Shown here one piece after another: positions 27,390 through 35,708 of a stretch of 64,000 nucleotides of DNA (positions within the stretch are counted from its first letter, which is position 1; each line of letters opens with the position of its first letter). The position numbers and the translations under genes are program-made. A model generated the notes under the pieces. That model did not search any database, was not told where the DNA came from, and saw nothing but the letters and a program-made list of their open reading frames with translations. This DNA is from Terriglobales bacterium (GTDB lineage: Bacteria; Acidobacteriota; Terriglobia; Terriglobales; Acidobacteriaceae). Location of the stretch: assembly GCA_025936825.1 (NCBI GenBank), contig JAICSO010000001.1, forward strand, positions 434,001-498,000, given 5' to 3'.

Positions 27390-28238
27390 TTATGCATGTG
27401 CGGCAACAGCCTTGTGCGACGAATGCTCCGCAACGAATGCGCTTACCAATTTTTCGATCCGATCTGTTTCTGCGGCAATGTCGCCGGCAAAATGTGCGTC
27501 GCCTTGCGGTCCGACCTTGCTCAACCGATCGGCACAATCGCGAATCACCGAAAGGGACGAACGAAGCTGCAATGCCGTTTCCGCAACAAACTCGGATTGC
27601 AGAAGCTTTTCGCGCCGCGATTGCGTCAGGGCAGTCTCATCGTCGATCACGCAGGCGAGGGCGGACGCTTCATCCATGGTGAGAGGAATGAGGGTGAACG
27701 CGAAGCTGCGGTGTTCTCCCGAAGCGGTTTCGTAACTGCTGCGGAAACTCGCGCGAACACGGTTACGCAAGCTGGTTGCGATCTCGTCGGCTAAGCGGGT
27801 CGGGCTATTGCTTTCCGAAGCCACTGTCGTACTGCGAAAGATGGCATCGGGGCTCATCCCCAACGGAGAGGCGAATCCGAGCAGTTGTCGCGCCGCGGCG
27901 TTGGCCTGTTTCACCAGGCCGTTCGGGCCAATGAACAGGATTCCGCAAGGCAGATTCGCGATCACTGCGGCAGTGATTTGTTCCGAAGTTTTGGCGCGGC
28001 GTTGTTGTGCCGCATGTTCATTCTGCAATTCAAATTTTTGCTGTTTGAGCTTTTGGATGACAGCGGAGTAGGCGTAGGTGGCATCCTCGGGGCTGCCCAG
28101 CGGTTCCGGAACTGCCTCGTTCTCGACGAGTTCGCGGCGCAGTGCCCGAATGATCAAAATACCAGCGACAAACACGGCCATCGACACCAGTAGGCCGAGC
28201 CCCATGCGGATCACCAGCGGATTGGCGAGCAGTCTCAC
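27390..28238 (-). CDS. Membrane-anchored PAS protein with degenerate histidine-kinase helix
   Basis: 282 residues from GTG 28238, which overlaps the prepilin peptidase stop (ATGTGA) and has GGAGG five bases upstream. An N-terminal transmembrane helix (MGLGLLVSMAVFVAGILIIRAL) is followed by a short coiled coil and a PAS domain (residues about 85-190, ANLPCGILFIGPNGLVKQAN). The C-terminus resembles a HisKA dimerisation helix: EFVAETALQLRSSLSVIRD. The usual phospho-accepting His of the S-H-E-L-R-x-P-L motif is absent (A-L-Q-L-R-S-S-L), and no ATPase domain follows. It is probably a sensor or scaffold rather than a kinase. Confidence 0.7.
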   Translation of the reverse strand: MRLLANPLVIRMGLGLLVSMAVFVAGILIIRALRRELVENEAVPEPLGSPEDATYAYSAVIQKLKQQKFELQNEHAAQQRRAKTSEQITAAVIANLPCGILFIGPNGLVKQANAAARQLLGFASPLGMSPDAIFRSTTVASESNSPTRLADEIATSLRNRVRASFRSSYETASGEHRSFAFTLIPLTMDEASALACVIDDETALTQSRREKLLQSEFVAETALQLRSSLSVIRDCADRLSKVGPQGDAHFAGDIAAETDRIEKLVSAFVAEHSSHKAVAAHA

Positions 28239-29158
28239 ATTTGCCTCCAGTACCAATGAATGAACTGCTGGCCGAAGAAAAATGCGAGCAAACCCATAGT
28301 GCCCAGGAAAACGCCGAAAGGCATCTGATGACGACGTAGTGCGACTTGGGCCGACGCCCAGGCATGCTTGCGAGCGGTAGAGCCGGTCTCGTGGAAAACG
28401 CGTTTCCTGCGCTGCATCCGCTTAAGCCACACCACCAGCACGGTCCACAAGCCGTAAGCGGAACCGGCGAGTGAGGCCGTCATCATGGTGAGAATCGTCA
28501 ATCGCAAGCCGAGGAAGGCCCCCATCATCGCCATGAGCTTCACGTCGCCGAATCCCATACCTTCGACGCCGCGCCACCGGAAATAAGCGGCGCCAATACC
28601 GTATAGAAACGAAGCACCGACCAGAGCACCGAGTCCCGCGTCCATAAACGAGAACAGGCGCCAGGAGATGTCAGAACTGACGGGGAAGTCGATCGCGCCC
28701 GGCAACAACATCGAGAGCAGATCATTCACCGGAACAAACAGCGAAATCAGCAGGCCGAAGGCGAGGCCGGGCAGCGTCATCTTGTCGGGCAGCAGGTGCG
28801 TTTCTGCGTCGGTGAAGATCAGACCGAGCAAGAGGAACCCAAACACTGCGCATTTCAGGGTTGCAAGGCTCAGTCCGAAGTGCGCGTAGCAGGCAAGAAA
28901 TAGCAGGCCATTGATGACTTCGACAATCAGGTAGCGCGGCGTGATCCGGACCTTGCAATTGCGGCAGCGGCCACCCAGAATTAGCCAGCTGAAAACCGGG
29001 ATGTTGTCGTAAAACCGGATTGGAATGTCGCAGTGCGGGCATGCCGATCCCGGCCATACGACGGACAGGCCACGCGGGAGGCGGTAAATGCACACGTTCA
29101 GGAAGCTGCCAAAGAGCAGTCCGAAAACAAAAACGGCTGATGCGATGAACGGGTCCAA
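28235..29158 (-). CDS. pilD: Prepilin peptidase / N-methyltransferase
   Basis: This 307-residue polytopic membrane enzyme cleaves and N-methylates type IV prepilins or type II secretion pseudopilins. The N-terminal SFLNVCIYRLP and the zinc-type Cys pairs CPHC and CRNC mark the methyltransferase half. The two catalytic aspartates are in FTDAETHLLPD and GFGDVKLMAMMGAFLG. The predicted start is TTG 29158 with GAGGAG upstream. It overlaps the PAS gene by four bases, so the two are translationally coupled. No pilin genes lie in the window. Confidence 0.9.
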   Translation of the reverse strand: MDPFIASAVFVFGLLFGSFLNVCIYRLPRGLSVVWPGSACPHCDIPIRFYDNIPVFSWLILGGRCRNCKVRITPRYLIVEVINGLLFLACYAHFGLSLATLKCAVFGFLLLGLIFTDAETHLLPDKMTLPGLAFGLLISLFVPVNDLLSMLLPGAIDFPVSSDISWRLFSFMDAGLGALVGASFLYGIGAAYFRWRGVEGMGFGDVKLMAMMGAFLGLRLTILTMMTASLAGSAYGLWTVLVVWLKRMQRRKRVFHETGSTARKHAWASAQVALRRHQMPFGVFLGTMGLLAFFFGQQFIHWYWRQM

Positions 29159-29299
29159 CCGCTCCTCACCCTCCTCGCGAAATGCGAGCTAATCCGGCCT
29201 GATTATAAGTTGTTAAGAGGGCTTACCAAGAGGTACCAAAGTCACTGTCCGGGAGGACAGTCGCAGGATAGGCACCTTCGGGGGAGTTGCTGGGCGAGG

Positions 29300-29803
29300 C
29301 TATTGGTTCAGCGAATGCCTGAGGTATCCCGCCACGTCGCCGATGAAACGATGCACCGAAACTTCGGCGATCCGGTGACCTACGATGGCGTTCATTGTCT
29401 TCCCGACCGCGCCAAGCGGTGGCTCGTATATTCCAAAAAAATCCAATTGAGTTTCGGTTGAAGTCAGCGGATAAGCCGACAGCTCGCCATTCATCAACGG
29501 AAAAAGCCGTGGCGCCGTGGTAGCTTCCCATGTCAATTGCAGGCGCGTGACCGGGAGCGAGCCTTGATCCACCAGCTTTTCTTCCACGCTCTTGACCGAA
29601 ATATTGATGTCCGTTTTCACGCCGATGCCGCCGAAATCAACGTGCAGCTCTGCTGCGACGGAATGGGCACGCGCAGCCGCAGCCTTAGTCGCCGCTTGAA
29701 AAATCGTAGTTGCGTTCTGTTTCAGCGCATCGCGGACGCGTTCGTACGGGTGATTGACGTAATCGTAGCTCCGAATCTCGCGTCCCTTTTCGATCAAAGC
29801 CAT
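29300..29803 (-). CDS. Conserved hypothetical protein, SRPBCC-like
   Basis: 167 residues from ATG 29803; a TTG five codons earlier is possible. It has no signal peptide and no cysteines. The pattern of a long N-terminal helix, alternating beta strands (INISVKSVEEK; LQLTWEATT; ETQLDFFGIYEPP) and a C-terminal amphipathic helix (EVSVHRFIGDVAGYLRHSL) fits a START/SRPBCC ligand-binding fold, though no family signature is certain. It stands alone between the pilD group and the sdh operon. A small hairpin near 29244-29262 could terminate it. Confidence 0.55.
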   Translation of the reverse strand: MALIEKGREIRSYDYVNHPYERVRDALKQNATTIFQAATKAAAARAHSVAAELHVDFGGIGVKTDINISVKSVEEKLVDQGSLPVTRLQLTWEATTAPRLFPLMNGELSAYPLTSTETQLDFFGIYEPPLGAVGKTMNAIVGHRIAEVSVHRFIGDVAGYLRHSLNQ

Positions 29804-29993
29804 TTGTGCCGCCCGCAATCGAAGCGATGGAACTCGCGGTCAGGCAACTTTATCACAGAGATCCCAGTGCCGAAGGGCCGCGTGAGGCGAGTTCCCATCC
29901 GGGTTCCGCTAAAGGGTCCGTAATTCACGAGACTGAATTTGCTTGTATCATGGCTACCGCTCTGTAATTTGATCCCAATCGTGGGGAACTTGA

Positions 29994-30770
29994 ATGTCTC
30001 AGGTTGACGTGCCCTTGGTGCGCGCCGGTTTTGGAGAGACGCGCCGGGCTGACAATTGGTGGGTTCAGCCGCTGTTTGTGTTTCTCGGATTGTCTACCTT
30101 CATTGTTTATTCCACCTGGGCCGCGCTCCAGGGACAGCATTTCCGGTTCGGGCCTTACCTCTCGCCATTTTATTCGCCGGAATTATTCGGATCCGCTGAG
30201 GCATGGTTTGGCGCGAGTCCTAAGTGGCTGCCGGCGTGGGTTACGGCGGCGATGCTGATCTTATGGGCGCCGGGCGGCTTTCGCGTTACCTGCTACTACT
30301 ATCGCGGAGCATATTACAAAGCGTTTTGGGCGGACCCGCCGTCGTGTACGGTCGGTGAACCCCGGAAGAAGTACCTGGGTGAGCGGTCTTTCCCGCTGAT
30401 CATTCAAAACATCCACCGGTATTTCCTGTATCTCGCGCTGATCTTTCTGGTGCTTCTAGCGCACGACGTCTGGGACGCCCTCTGGTTTGACGGGCACTTC
30501 GGAATCGGCGTGGGGACGCTGGTGTTGCTCACCAATCTCCTTCTGCTGAGTTCTTATACGTTCGGCTGCCATTCATTTCGTCATCTTGTCGGCGGCTTTC
30601 GCGACCGGTTAGCGGGAAGGCCGGTTCGCAAGCTCGCTTACGATTGCGTCAGTTGTTTCAATCGGCGCCACATGCTGTTTGCGTGGTGCAGCCTGTTCTC
30701 GGTTGGCTTCGCCGACCTTTATGTGCGTCTGTGCTCAATGGGGATCTGGCATGACTGGAGGATCTTCTAG
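29994..30770 (+). CDS. sdhC: Succinate dehydrogenase membrane anchor subunit
   Basis: This 258-residue protein has about five hydrophobic helices (residues about 22-45, 78-100, 139-160, 168-195 and 220-245). Conserved His residues occur in NIHRYFLYL and GCHSFRHLVGG and may bind haem or quinone. It is a single large anchor of the type found with Acidobacteriota/Actinobacteria succinate dehydrogenases, not the usual pair of small subunits. Identity rests mainly on position: its stop codon overlaps the sdhA start (TAGTG). First gene of the operon. Confidence 0.8.
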   Translation: MSQVDVPLVRAGFGETRRADNWWVQPLFVFLGLSTFIVYSTWAALQGQHFRFGPYLSPFYSPELFGSAEAWFGASPKWLPAWVTAAMLILWAPGGFRVTCYYYRGAYYKAFWADPPSCTVGEPRKKYLGERSFPLIIQNIHRYFLYLALIFLVLLAHDVWDALWFDGHFGIGVGTLVLLTNLLLLSSYTFGCHSFRHLVGGFRDRLAGRPVRKLAYDCVSCFNRRHMLFAWCSLFSVGFADLYVRLCSMGIWHDWRIF

Positions 30771-32581
30771 TGTCCGAGTACATCACGCATGAGCACGATG
30801 TTCTGATCATCGGCGCCGGGGGCGCGGGACTGCGCGCGGCGGTAGAGGCTTCGGCCGCGGGTGTGAAGGTCGCAGTCATCACGAAGTCGCTGCTGGGTAA
30901 AGCACACACCGTGATGGCAGAAGGTGGAGTCGCCGCGGCCATGGGCAACGTCGATGATCGCGATAACTGGCGCGTCCACTTTTCCGACACGATGCGAGGG
31001 GGGCAGTACCTGAACAACTGGCGGATGGCGGAGCTTCACGCCAAAGAAGCTCCCGATCGAGTGCGCGAACTTGAAGCCTGGGGCGCGCTTTTCGATCGCA
31101 CCAAGGATGGCCGCATCCTGCAGCGAAATTTCGGCGGACATCGCTATCCGCGGCTTGCGCATGTGGGCGATCGCACCGGCCTGGAAATGATTCGCACGCT
31201 CCAGGACCATGGCATTCATCTTGGCTTGGACGTCTTCATGGAGCACACAGTCGTTACGCTCCTGAAAGATGGCGGCCGAATCTCAGGTGCATTTGGCTAT
31301 GACCGTGAACGGGGACGTTTTCACGTGTTTCGCGCCAAGGCGGTGGTGCTGGCGACCGGAGGAATCGGCAGAGCTTTCAAAATCACCAGCAACAGTTGGG
31401 AGTACACCGGCGATGGCCATTCCCTCGCATACCACGCCGGCGCAGCGCTGATGGACATGGAATTTGTGCAGTTCCATCCTACGGGCATGATTTGGCCCCC
31501 GAGCGTGCGCGGCATTCTGGTGACAGAAGGCGTTCGCGGCGAGGGCGGCGTGCTGCGAAATCGCGACGGCGAACGCTTCATGTTCAAGGACATTCCGCCG
31601 CTCTACGTGAACCAGACCGCCACGTCGGAAGAAGAAGGGTGGCGGTACACGCAAGGCGACAAAGATGCGAAGCGTCCGCCTGAACTGTTGACCCGCGATC
31701 ACGTTGCGCGCTGCATCCGCCGCGAGGTGCGCGAGGGGCGCGGCAGTCCGCATGGCGGCGTGTTCCTCGATATCGCATGGATCAAAGAAAAGCTTCCGAA
31801 CGCGCCCGAGCACATCAAGAAGAAGCTGCCCAGCATGTATCACCAGTTCAAGCAGCTGGCCGACATCGACATCACGAAAGAACCAATGGAAGTCGGCCCC
31901 ACCACTCACTACATGATGGGTGGAGTCAAAGTGGACGCGGACTCACAGATGTCCGACGTGCCCGGGCTATTTGCGGCGGGTGAATGCGGCGCGGGGTTGC
32001 ACGGAGCCAATCGACTCGGGGGCAACTCGCTGTCCGACCTGCTGGTTTTCGGAAAACGCGCCGGAGAGTATTCCGCTGCGTTCGCAAAAGAGAACTCTTC
32101 GGGCGCTGTGAATCCGGATGCTCTTGCCACAGCCGAAAAGCAAGCGCTTGAGCCCTTCGGGCGGCAGAGTTCCGAGAATCCCTTTGCCGTGCAGCATGCG
32201 TTGCAAGATCTAATGCAGGACATGGTTGGCATCGTGCGTCAGGAAAATGAAATGATGCAGGCGCTCGAGCGCATTCGCGAATTGAAAGGCAGAGCAGACC
32301 AAGTCAGCGTGGATGGTAATCGCGAATACAACGCCGGCTGGCACACAGCGCTTGATTTGAACAATCTGCTCACAGTATCTGAGATTGTGACGCGGGCTGC
32401 CCTGGAACGAAAAGAAAGCCGCGGCGCGCATTTCCGCGATGACTATCCAGCCAAAGATGACCAGTTCGGCAAATTCAACATTGTTGCGCGCAAAGGCGCG
32501 AACGGAGAGGTTCAGCTAAGTCGCGAGCCGATCCCAAGTATGCGAGAAGACCTGCGGAACGTGATCGAGGAGATGAAGTAA
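30770..32581 (+). CDS. sdhA: Succinate dehydrogenase flavoprotein subunit
   Basis: This 603-residue catalytic subunit oxidises succinate to fumarate in the citric acid cycle and feeds electrons to the quinone pool. The FAD-binding Rossmann motif IIGAGGAGLRAAV is at residues 13-25, and His46 in GKAHTVMAEGG is the expected covalent FAD attachment site. QFHPTG and the GANRLGGNSLSDLLVFG block match the family. The start is GTG 30770, overlapping the anchor gene's TAG. The stop overlaps the sdhB ATG by one base. The arrangement predicts tightly coupled synthesis. Confidence 0.95.
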   Translation: MSEYITHEHDVLIIGAGGAGLRAAVEASAAGVKVAVITKSLLGKAHTVMAEGGVAAAMGNVDDRDNWRVHFSDTMRGGQYLNNWRMAELHAKEAPDRVRELEAWGALFDRTKDGRILQRNFGGHRYPRLAHVGDRTGLEMIRTLQDHGIHLGLDVFMEHTVVTLLKDGGRISGAFGYDRERGRFHVFRAKAVVLATGGIGRAFKITSNSWEYTGDGHSLAYHAGAALMDMEFVQFHPTGMIWPPSVRGILVTEGVRGEGGVLRNRDGERFMFKDIPPLYVNQTATSEEEGWRYTQGDKDAKRPPELLTRDHVARCIRREVREGRGSPHGGVFLDIAWIKEKLPNAPEHIKKKLPSMYHQFKQLADIDITKEPMEVGPTTHYMMGGVKVDADSQMSDVPGLFAAGECGAGLHGANRLGGNSLSDLLVFGKRAGEYSAAFAKENSSGAVNPDALATAEKQALEPFGRQSSENPFAVQHALQDLMQDMVGIVRQENEMMQALERIRELKGRADQVSVDGNREYNAGWHTALDLNNLLTVSEIVTRAALERKESRGAHFRDDYPAKDDQFGKFNIVARKGANGEVQLSREPIPSMREDLRNVIEEMK

Positions 32582-33330
32582 TGGCCACTGCAACATTTCG
32601 AATCTGGCGTGGGGAAAGAGGCCAGGGCAGTTTTCAGGACTACAGCACCGAAGTCTCCGCAGGGATGGTCATCCTCGATGCCGTTCATCAGATCCAGGCG
32701 GAGCACGCCGGCGATCTCGCCGTCCGCTGGAATTGCAAGGCGGGCAAGTGCGGCTCGTGCTCGGCGGAAATCAACGGCATGCCGAAGCTGATGTGCATGA
32801 CGCGCCTGAATTCGCTGCCTCTGGATAAGCCAGTGACCGTCGAACCTATGAAGGCCTTCCCACATATGAAGGACCTGGTTACGGACGTCTCCTGGAATTA
32901 CGAGGTCAAAAAGCGCATTCCGAAATTTCAGCCACGCAAGCCCGACGCGCAAGATGGCACCTGGCGTATTGCTCCGGAAGATGTCGATCGGGTACAGGAA
33001 TTTCGCAAATGCATTGAGTGCTATCTCTGCCAGGACGTCTGCCACGTGCTGCGCGATCACCACATGCACGACGAATTCATAGGGCCACGATTTTTGGTGT
33101 ATACCGCCGCGCTAGAAATGCACCCACTGGACGTGGGCGATCGGCGGGAAGAGCTGCGCAGGCAATTCGGCGTAGGACTGTGCAATATCACAAAATGCTG
33201 TACCAAGGTCTGCCCTGAAAGCATCACAATTACTGATAATGCGATTATCCCGCTCAAGGAGCGCGTCGTGGACCGCTTCTTCGATCCGCTCTCGAAGTTG
33301 TTCCGGGTATTCAGCAATTCGAAGCAGTGA
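32581..33330 (+). CDS. sdhB: Succinate dehydrogenase iron-sulfur subunit
   Basis: 249 residues. The [2Fe-2S] ligands are Cys52, 57, 60 and 72 (NCKAGKCGSC ... MC). The C-terminal half carries the [4Fe-4S] motif CIECYLCQDVC and a second cluster motif CNITKCCTKVCPE. It passes electrons from SdhA to the membrane anchor. ATG 32581 overlaps the last base of the sdhA stop codon. The operon ends here; palindromic repeats follow. Confidence 0.95.
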   Translation: MATATFRIWRGERGQGSFQDYSTEVSAGMVILDAVHQIQAEHAGDLAVRWNCKAGKCGSCSAEINGMPKLMCMTRLNSLPLDKPVTVEPMKAFPHMKDLVTDVSWNYEVKKRIPKFQPRKPDAQDGTWRIAPEDVDRVQEFRKCIECYLCQDVCHVLRDHHMHDEFIGPRFLVYTAALEMHPLDVGDRREELRRQFGVGLCNITKCCTKVCPESITITDNAIIPLKERVVDRFFDPLSKLFRVFSNSKQ

Positions 33331-33349
33331 ACTTGCACCGTGTGTGGCT

Positions 33350-33520
33350 GAAATGATTTTGGGTGGAGCAGGGCTTTCAGCCCTGCAATTGCGGCGGCAG
33401 GGATTGCGGCTTCAGCCGCTGAGGGCAGTTCTTTCTGCAGAAGTTCACATGACCTCAGCGGCTAAAGCCGACTGGCCTAGTGTGGTTTTTTCACAGGCCT
33501 GAAGGCCTGCTCGACCCATC
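33350..33520. repeat. Array of short perfect palindromes after sdhB
   Basis: Successive hairpins: GCAGGGCTTTCAGCCCTGC (33368), GCGGCTTCAGCCGC (33407), a CAGCGGCTAAAGCCG-type hairpin (33455) and CAGGCCTGAAGGCCTG (33494). A T-run (TTTTTT near 33485) suggests that part of it may terminate the sdh transcript. Confidence 0.6.
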
Positions 33521-33535
33521 ACCATAGGAGCTGTT

Positions 33536-34066
33536 ATGAATTTCGAACTGAAATCCATTTCTGTGCAGAGCATTCCCGAGGCGCTGGCGAAAGTGGAGCG
33601 CTATCGTCTTCTGAATGAACCTGCCCTGGCGGAAAGCATATGCCTCGACGTACTGGCTGTCGTGCCTGATCACCAGCAGGCGCTGATCTCCCTGCTCCTG
33701 GCGCGCACCGATCAGTTTCAATCCAGCGTGAACGCGAAGGGTGCGCAGGAAGTTCTCTCGCAGATTCAAGGCGAGTACGAGCAGGCCTATTATGCGGGGA
33801 TCATTTGGGAACGATTGGGGAATGCACGTCTTCATCATGGCGGGTCAGGAGCGGGAGCTTCCACTTATCACGCGCTCCGTCAGGCGATGGAGCACTACGA
33901 AGAGGCTATGAAATTTTCCGCGCCGGGAAATGACGATGCGATTCTGCGCTGGAATACTTGTGCGCGCACGATCATGCAAAACTCGGAAATTAGTCCCGCG
34001 CCCGAAGCCGATCCGGCGCACGCCTGGGTCGGAGATGAAGCGGGCTCTGCCATTGCGGACGCCTAA
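33536..34066 (+). CDS. TPR-like helical protein, unrecognised
   Basis: This 176-residue soluble protein starts at ATG 33536 with AGGAGC upstream. It is all-helical with TPR-like pairs (AKVERYRLLNEPALAESICL; ERLGNARLHHG; HALRQAMEHYEEAMKFS). The C-terminal 30 residues are acidic and Pro/Ala-rich. No catalytic motif is present. It is convergent with the sensor kinase gene, so there is no operon partner. Function unknown; a scaffold role is the family-based guess. Confidence 0.65.
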   Translation: MNFELKSISVQSIPEALAKVERYRLLNEPALAESICLDVLAVVPDHQQALISLLLARTDQFQSSVNAKGAQEVLSQIQGEYEQAYYAGIIWERLGNARLHHGGSGAGASTYHALRQAMEHYEEAMKFSAPGNDDAILRWNTCARTIMQNSEISPAPEADPAHAWVGDEAGSAIADA

Positions 34067-34110
34067 TCTGGACTAAGGTGTTGAGTACTTCATCGGCAGT
34101 GCGGCACTGA

Positions 34111-35565
34111 TCAGGCAGCTTGTGTTGCGGCCATGGCTGGCGATTCGGGCAGGAACACCATAAACACAGTCCCGCTGGATCCTGGGATGGTGCGGCTGGT
34201 AACCCGCATCCATCCGGAATGCTTTTGCACGATTCCATACGCGAGCCAGAGCCCGAGGCCGGTGCCGGTCTCTTTCTTTGTGGTGAAGAACGGCTCGAAG
34301 ATGTGCGGGAGAGAGTGGTCCGATATGCCGCTGCCAGTGTCGGCCACGGTGACGCGCACACCTTCTCGCTGCTCTCCAGCCCACTCGTGAGCCTGTACAA
34401 CGCGGATGCGGAGGCGTCCGCCATCCTTCATAGATTCCATAGCGTTGAGAATCAGATTGGAAAAAAGCTGGCGCAACTCGCCGGGGAAACCGAGGATGCC
34501 GAGGCCGTCTTCGGTGTGCTTCTCGATGGTGATGTTGTTCTGCTGAAGCTTGCGCATGTAGAGTTGCAGGACTTCGTCGATCAACTTCGCGGGATTTAGT
34601 TGCTCTGGCGCGGTGGTCTCGCGAACGAAGCCGAGTGCCTGTTGCGCTATTGAATCGAGTCGACCGATCTCCTGTTCAGCGAGGCGAAGATACTCGTCGC
34701 GGCCGGCGGCATCGCGTCGCGCAAGATAGACCAGGTTGATCAGCGCCTCAAGCGGGTTCCGGATTTCGTGCGCAATCGCCGCAGTGAGACGGCCGGCAGT
34801 TGCCAGCCGCTCGTTTCGGCGTAGGGCTTCTTCGGTGCGCTTTTGCTGGGTGATGTCACGAGAGATCGCCGAGGCACCAGCTAGTTGGCCCTTTTCGTTT
34901 CGAATCGGAGAGACCGAAAGTAGAACGCGCAAACGCGATCCGTTTTTGTGAATGCGCTCGGTCTCGTAGCTGCCAACCCGTTCTTCTCGATTCAGGCGCT
35001 CGAGATTGTGCTCTAGTTCTCCCATGCGCTCGACTGGGACCACCACTGCAAGGGGCCGCCCCAAGATTTCTTGCGGTGTGTAGCCGTAGAGCATCTCAGC
35101 GCCTTGATTCCAGCTGGTAACGATTCCATCGACGGTGAAACTGATGATTGCGTCTTCGGAAGAAGTCACGATGGCCGCGAGCTGCTGGCGAATTTCATCA
35201 GTCTGAGTTTCGGCGCGAGAACGTTGGCGCGCGAGCCCCGCGACCAGAACTGAAATCAGCATGAACACACCAAGTCGTTGAAGTTCCAGTTCCGTGATGG
35301 GCGCCGAGAGCGTGGGCCGGAAAATTGCGTAATCGAGAAGTAACGCCGAAGTGAAGGTGCAAACAACCGCGGGGCCAAATCCGTAAAACCGTGCGATGAA
35401 GACAACACCCAAAATAAAAATGACGAATGGATCTTGATGCATCACCGGCGAGAGCCGCCATATACACCATGAGAGCGCGGTGGCGGCGATTGCGGATGCA
35501 TACCAAGCCACGCGGTCTGACCAACGCGGCTCAAATTTGTAAAACGATATATGACCCTTGATCAT
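34111..35565 (-). CDS. Membrane sensor histidine kinase (DUF4118-like, PAS, HisKA, HATPase)
   Basis: 484 residues from ATG 35565 (a TTG two codons earlier is open). Four N-terminal hydrophobic helices (about residues 22-110) form a KdpD/DUF4118-type membrane sensor region. A PAS domain follows at about 130-250 (AIISFTVDGIVTSWNQGAEM). The HisKA box AIAHEIRNPLEALINL carries the phospho-accepting His. The ATPase has an N box (NLILNAMESM), a G1 box (VADTGSGIS), an F box (FEPFFTTK) and a G2 box (GTGLGLWLAYG). No receiver gene is adjacent, so the partner is unknown. Complete and apparently active. Confidence 0.88.
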   Translation of the reverse strand: MIKGHISFYKFEPRWSDRVAWYASAIAATALSWCIWRLSPVMHQDPFVIFILGVVFIARFYGFGPAVVCTFTSALLLDYAIFRPTLSAPITELELQRLGVFMLISVLVAGLARQRSRAETQTDEIRQQLAAIVTSSEDAIISFTVDGIVTSWNQGAEMLYGYTPQEILGRPLAVVVPVERMGELEHNLERLNREERVGSYETERIHKNGSRLRVLLSVSPIRNEKGQLAGASAISRDITQQKRTEEALRRNERLATAGRLTAAIAHEIRNPLEALINLVYLARRDAAGRDEYLRLAEQEIGRLDSIAQQALGFVRETTAPEQLNPAKLIDEVLQLYMRKLQQNNITIEKHTEDGLGILGFPGELRQLFSNLILNAMESMKDGGRLRIRVVQAHEWAGEQREGVRVTVADTGSGISDHSLPHIFEPFFTTKKETGTGLGLWLAYGIVQKHSGWMRVTSRTIPGSSGTVFMVFLPESPAMAATQAA

Positions 35566-35665
35566 CCGCAAACAGCCGAGGCAGCGAGTTTAGAAGAAGT
35601 GGCGGGCGCAGTTTTCTGTTCCAAACTCTAGCATGAAACTTACATCCTGCTACACACGTTTGGAC

Positions 35666-35695
35666 AAAAAAGCGCGGCGAGTGCCGCGCTTTTAT
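35666..35695 (-). terminator. Terminator of the BON-domain gene
   Basis: The 7-bp stem GCGCGGC / GCCGCGC with a 4-base loop has six A on the left and TTTT on the right, so it may work in both directions. It lies just after the BON gene's stop on the minus strand. Confidence 0.85.
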
Positions 35696-35708
35696 GCTGC
35701 AAAATCTT

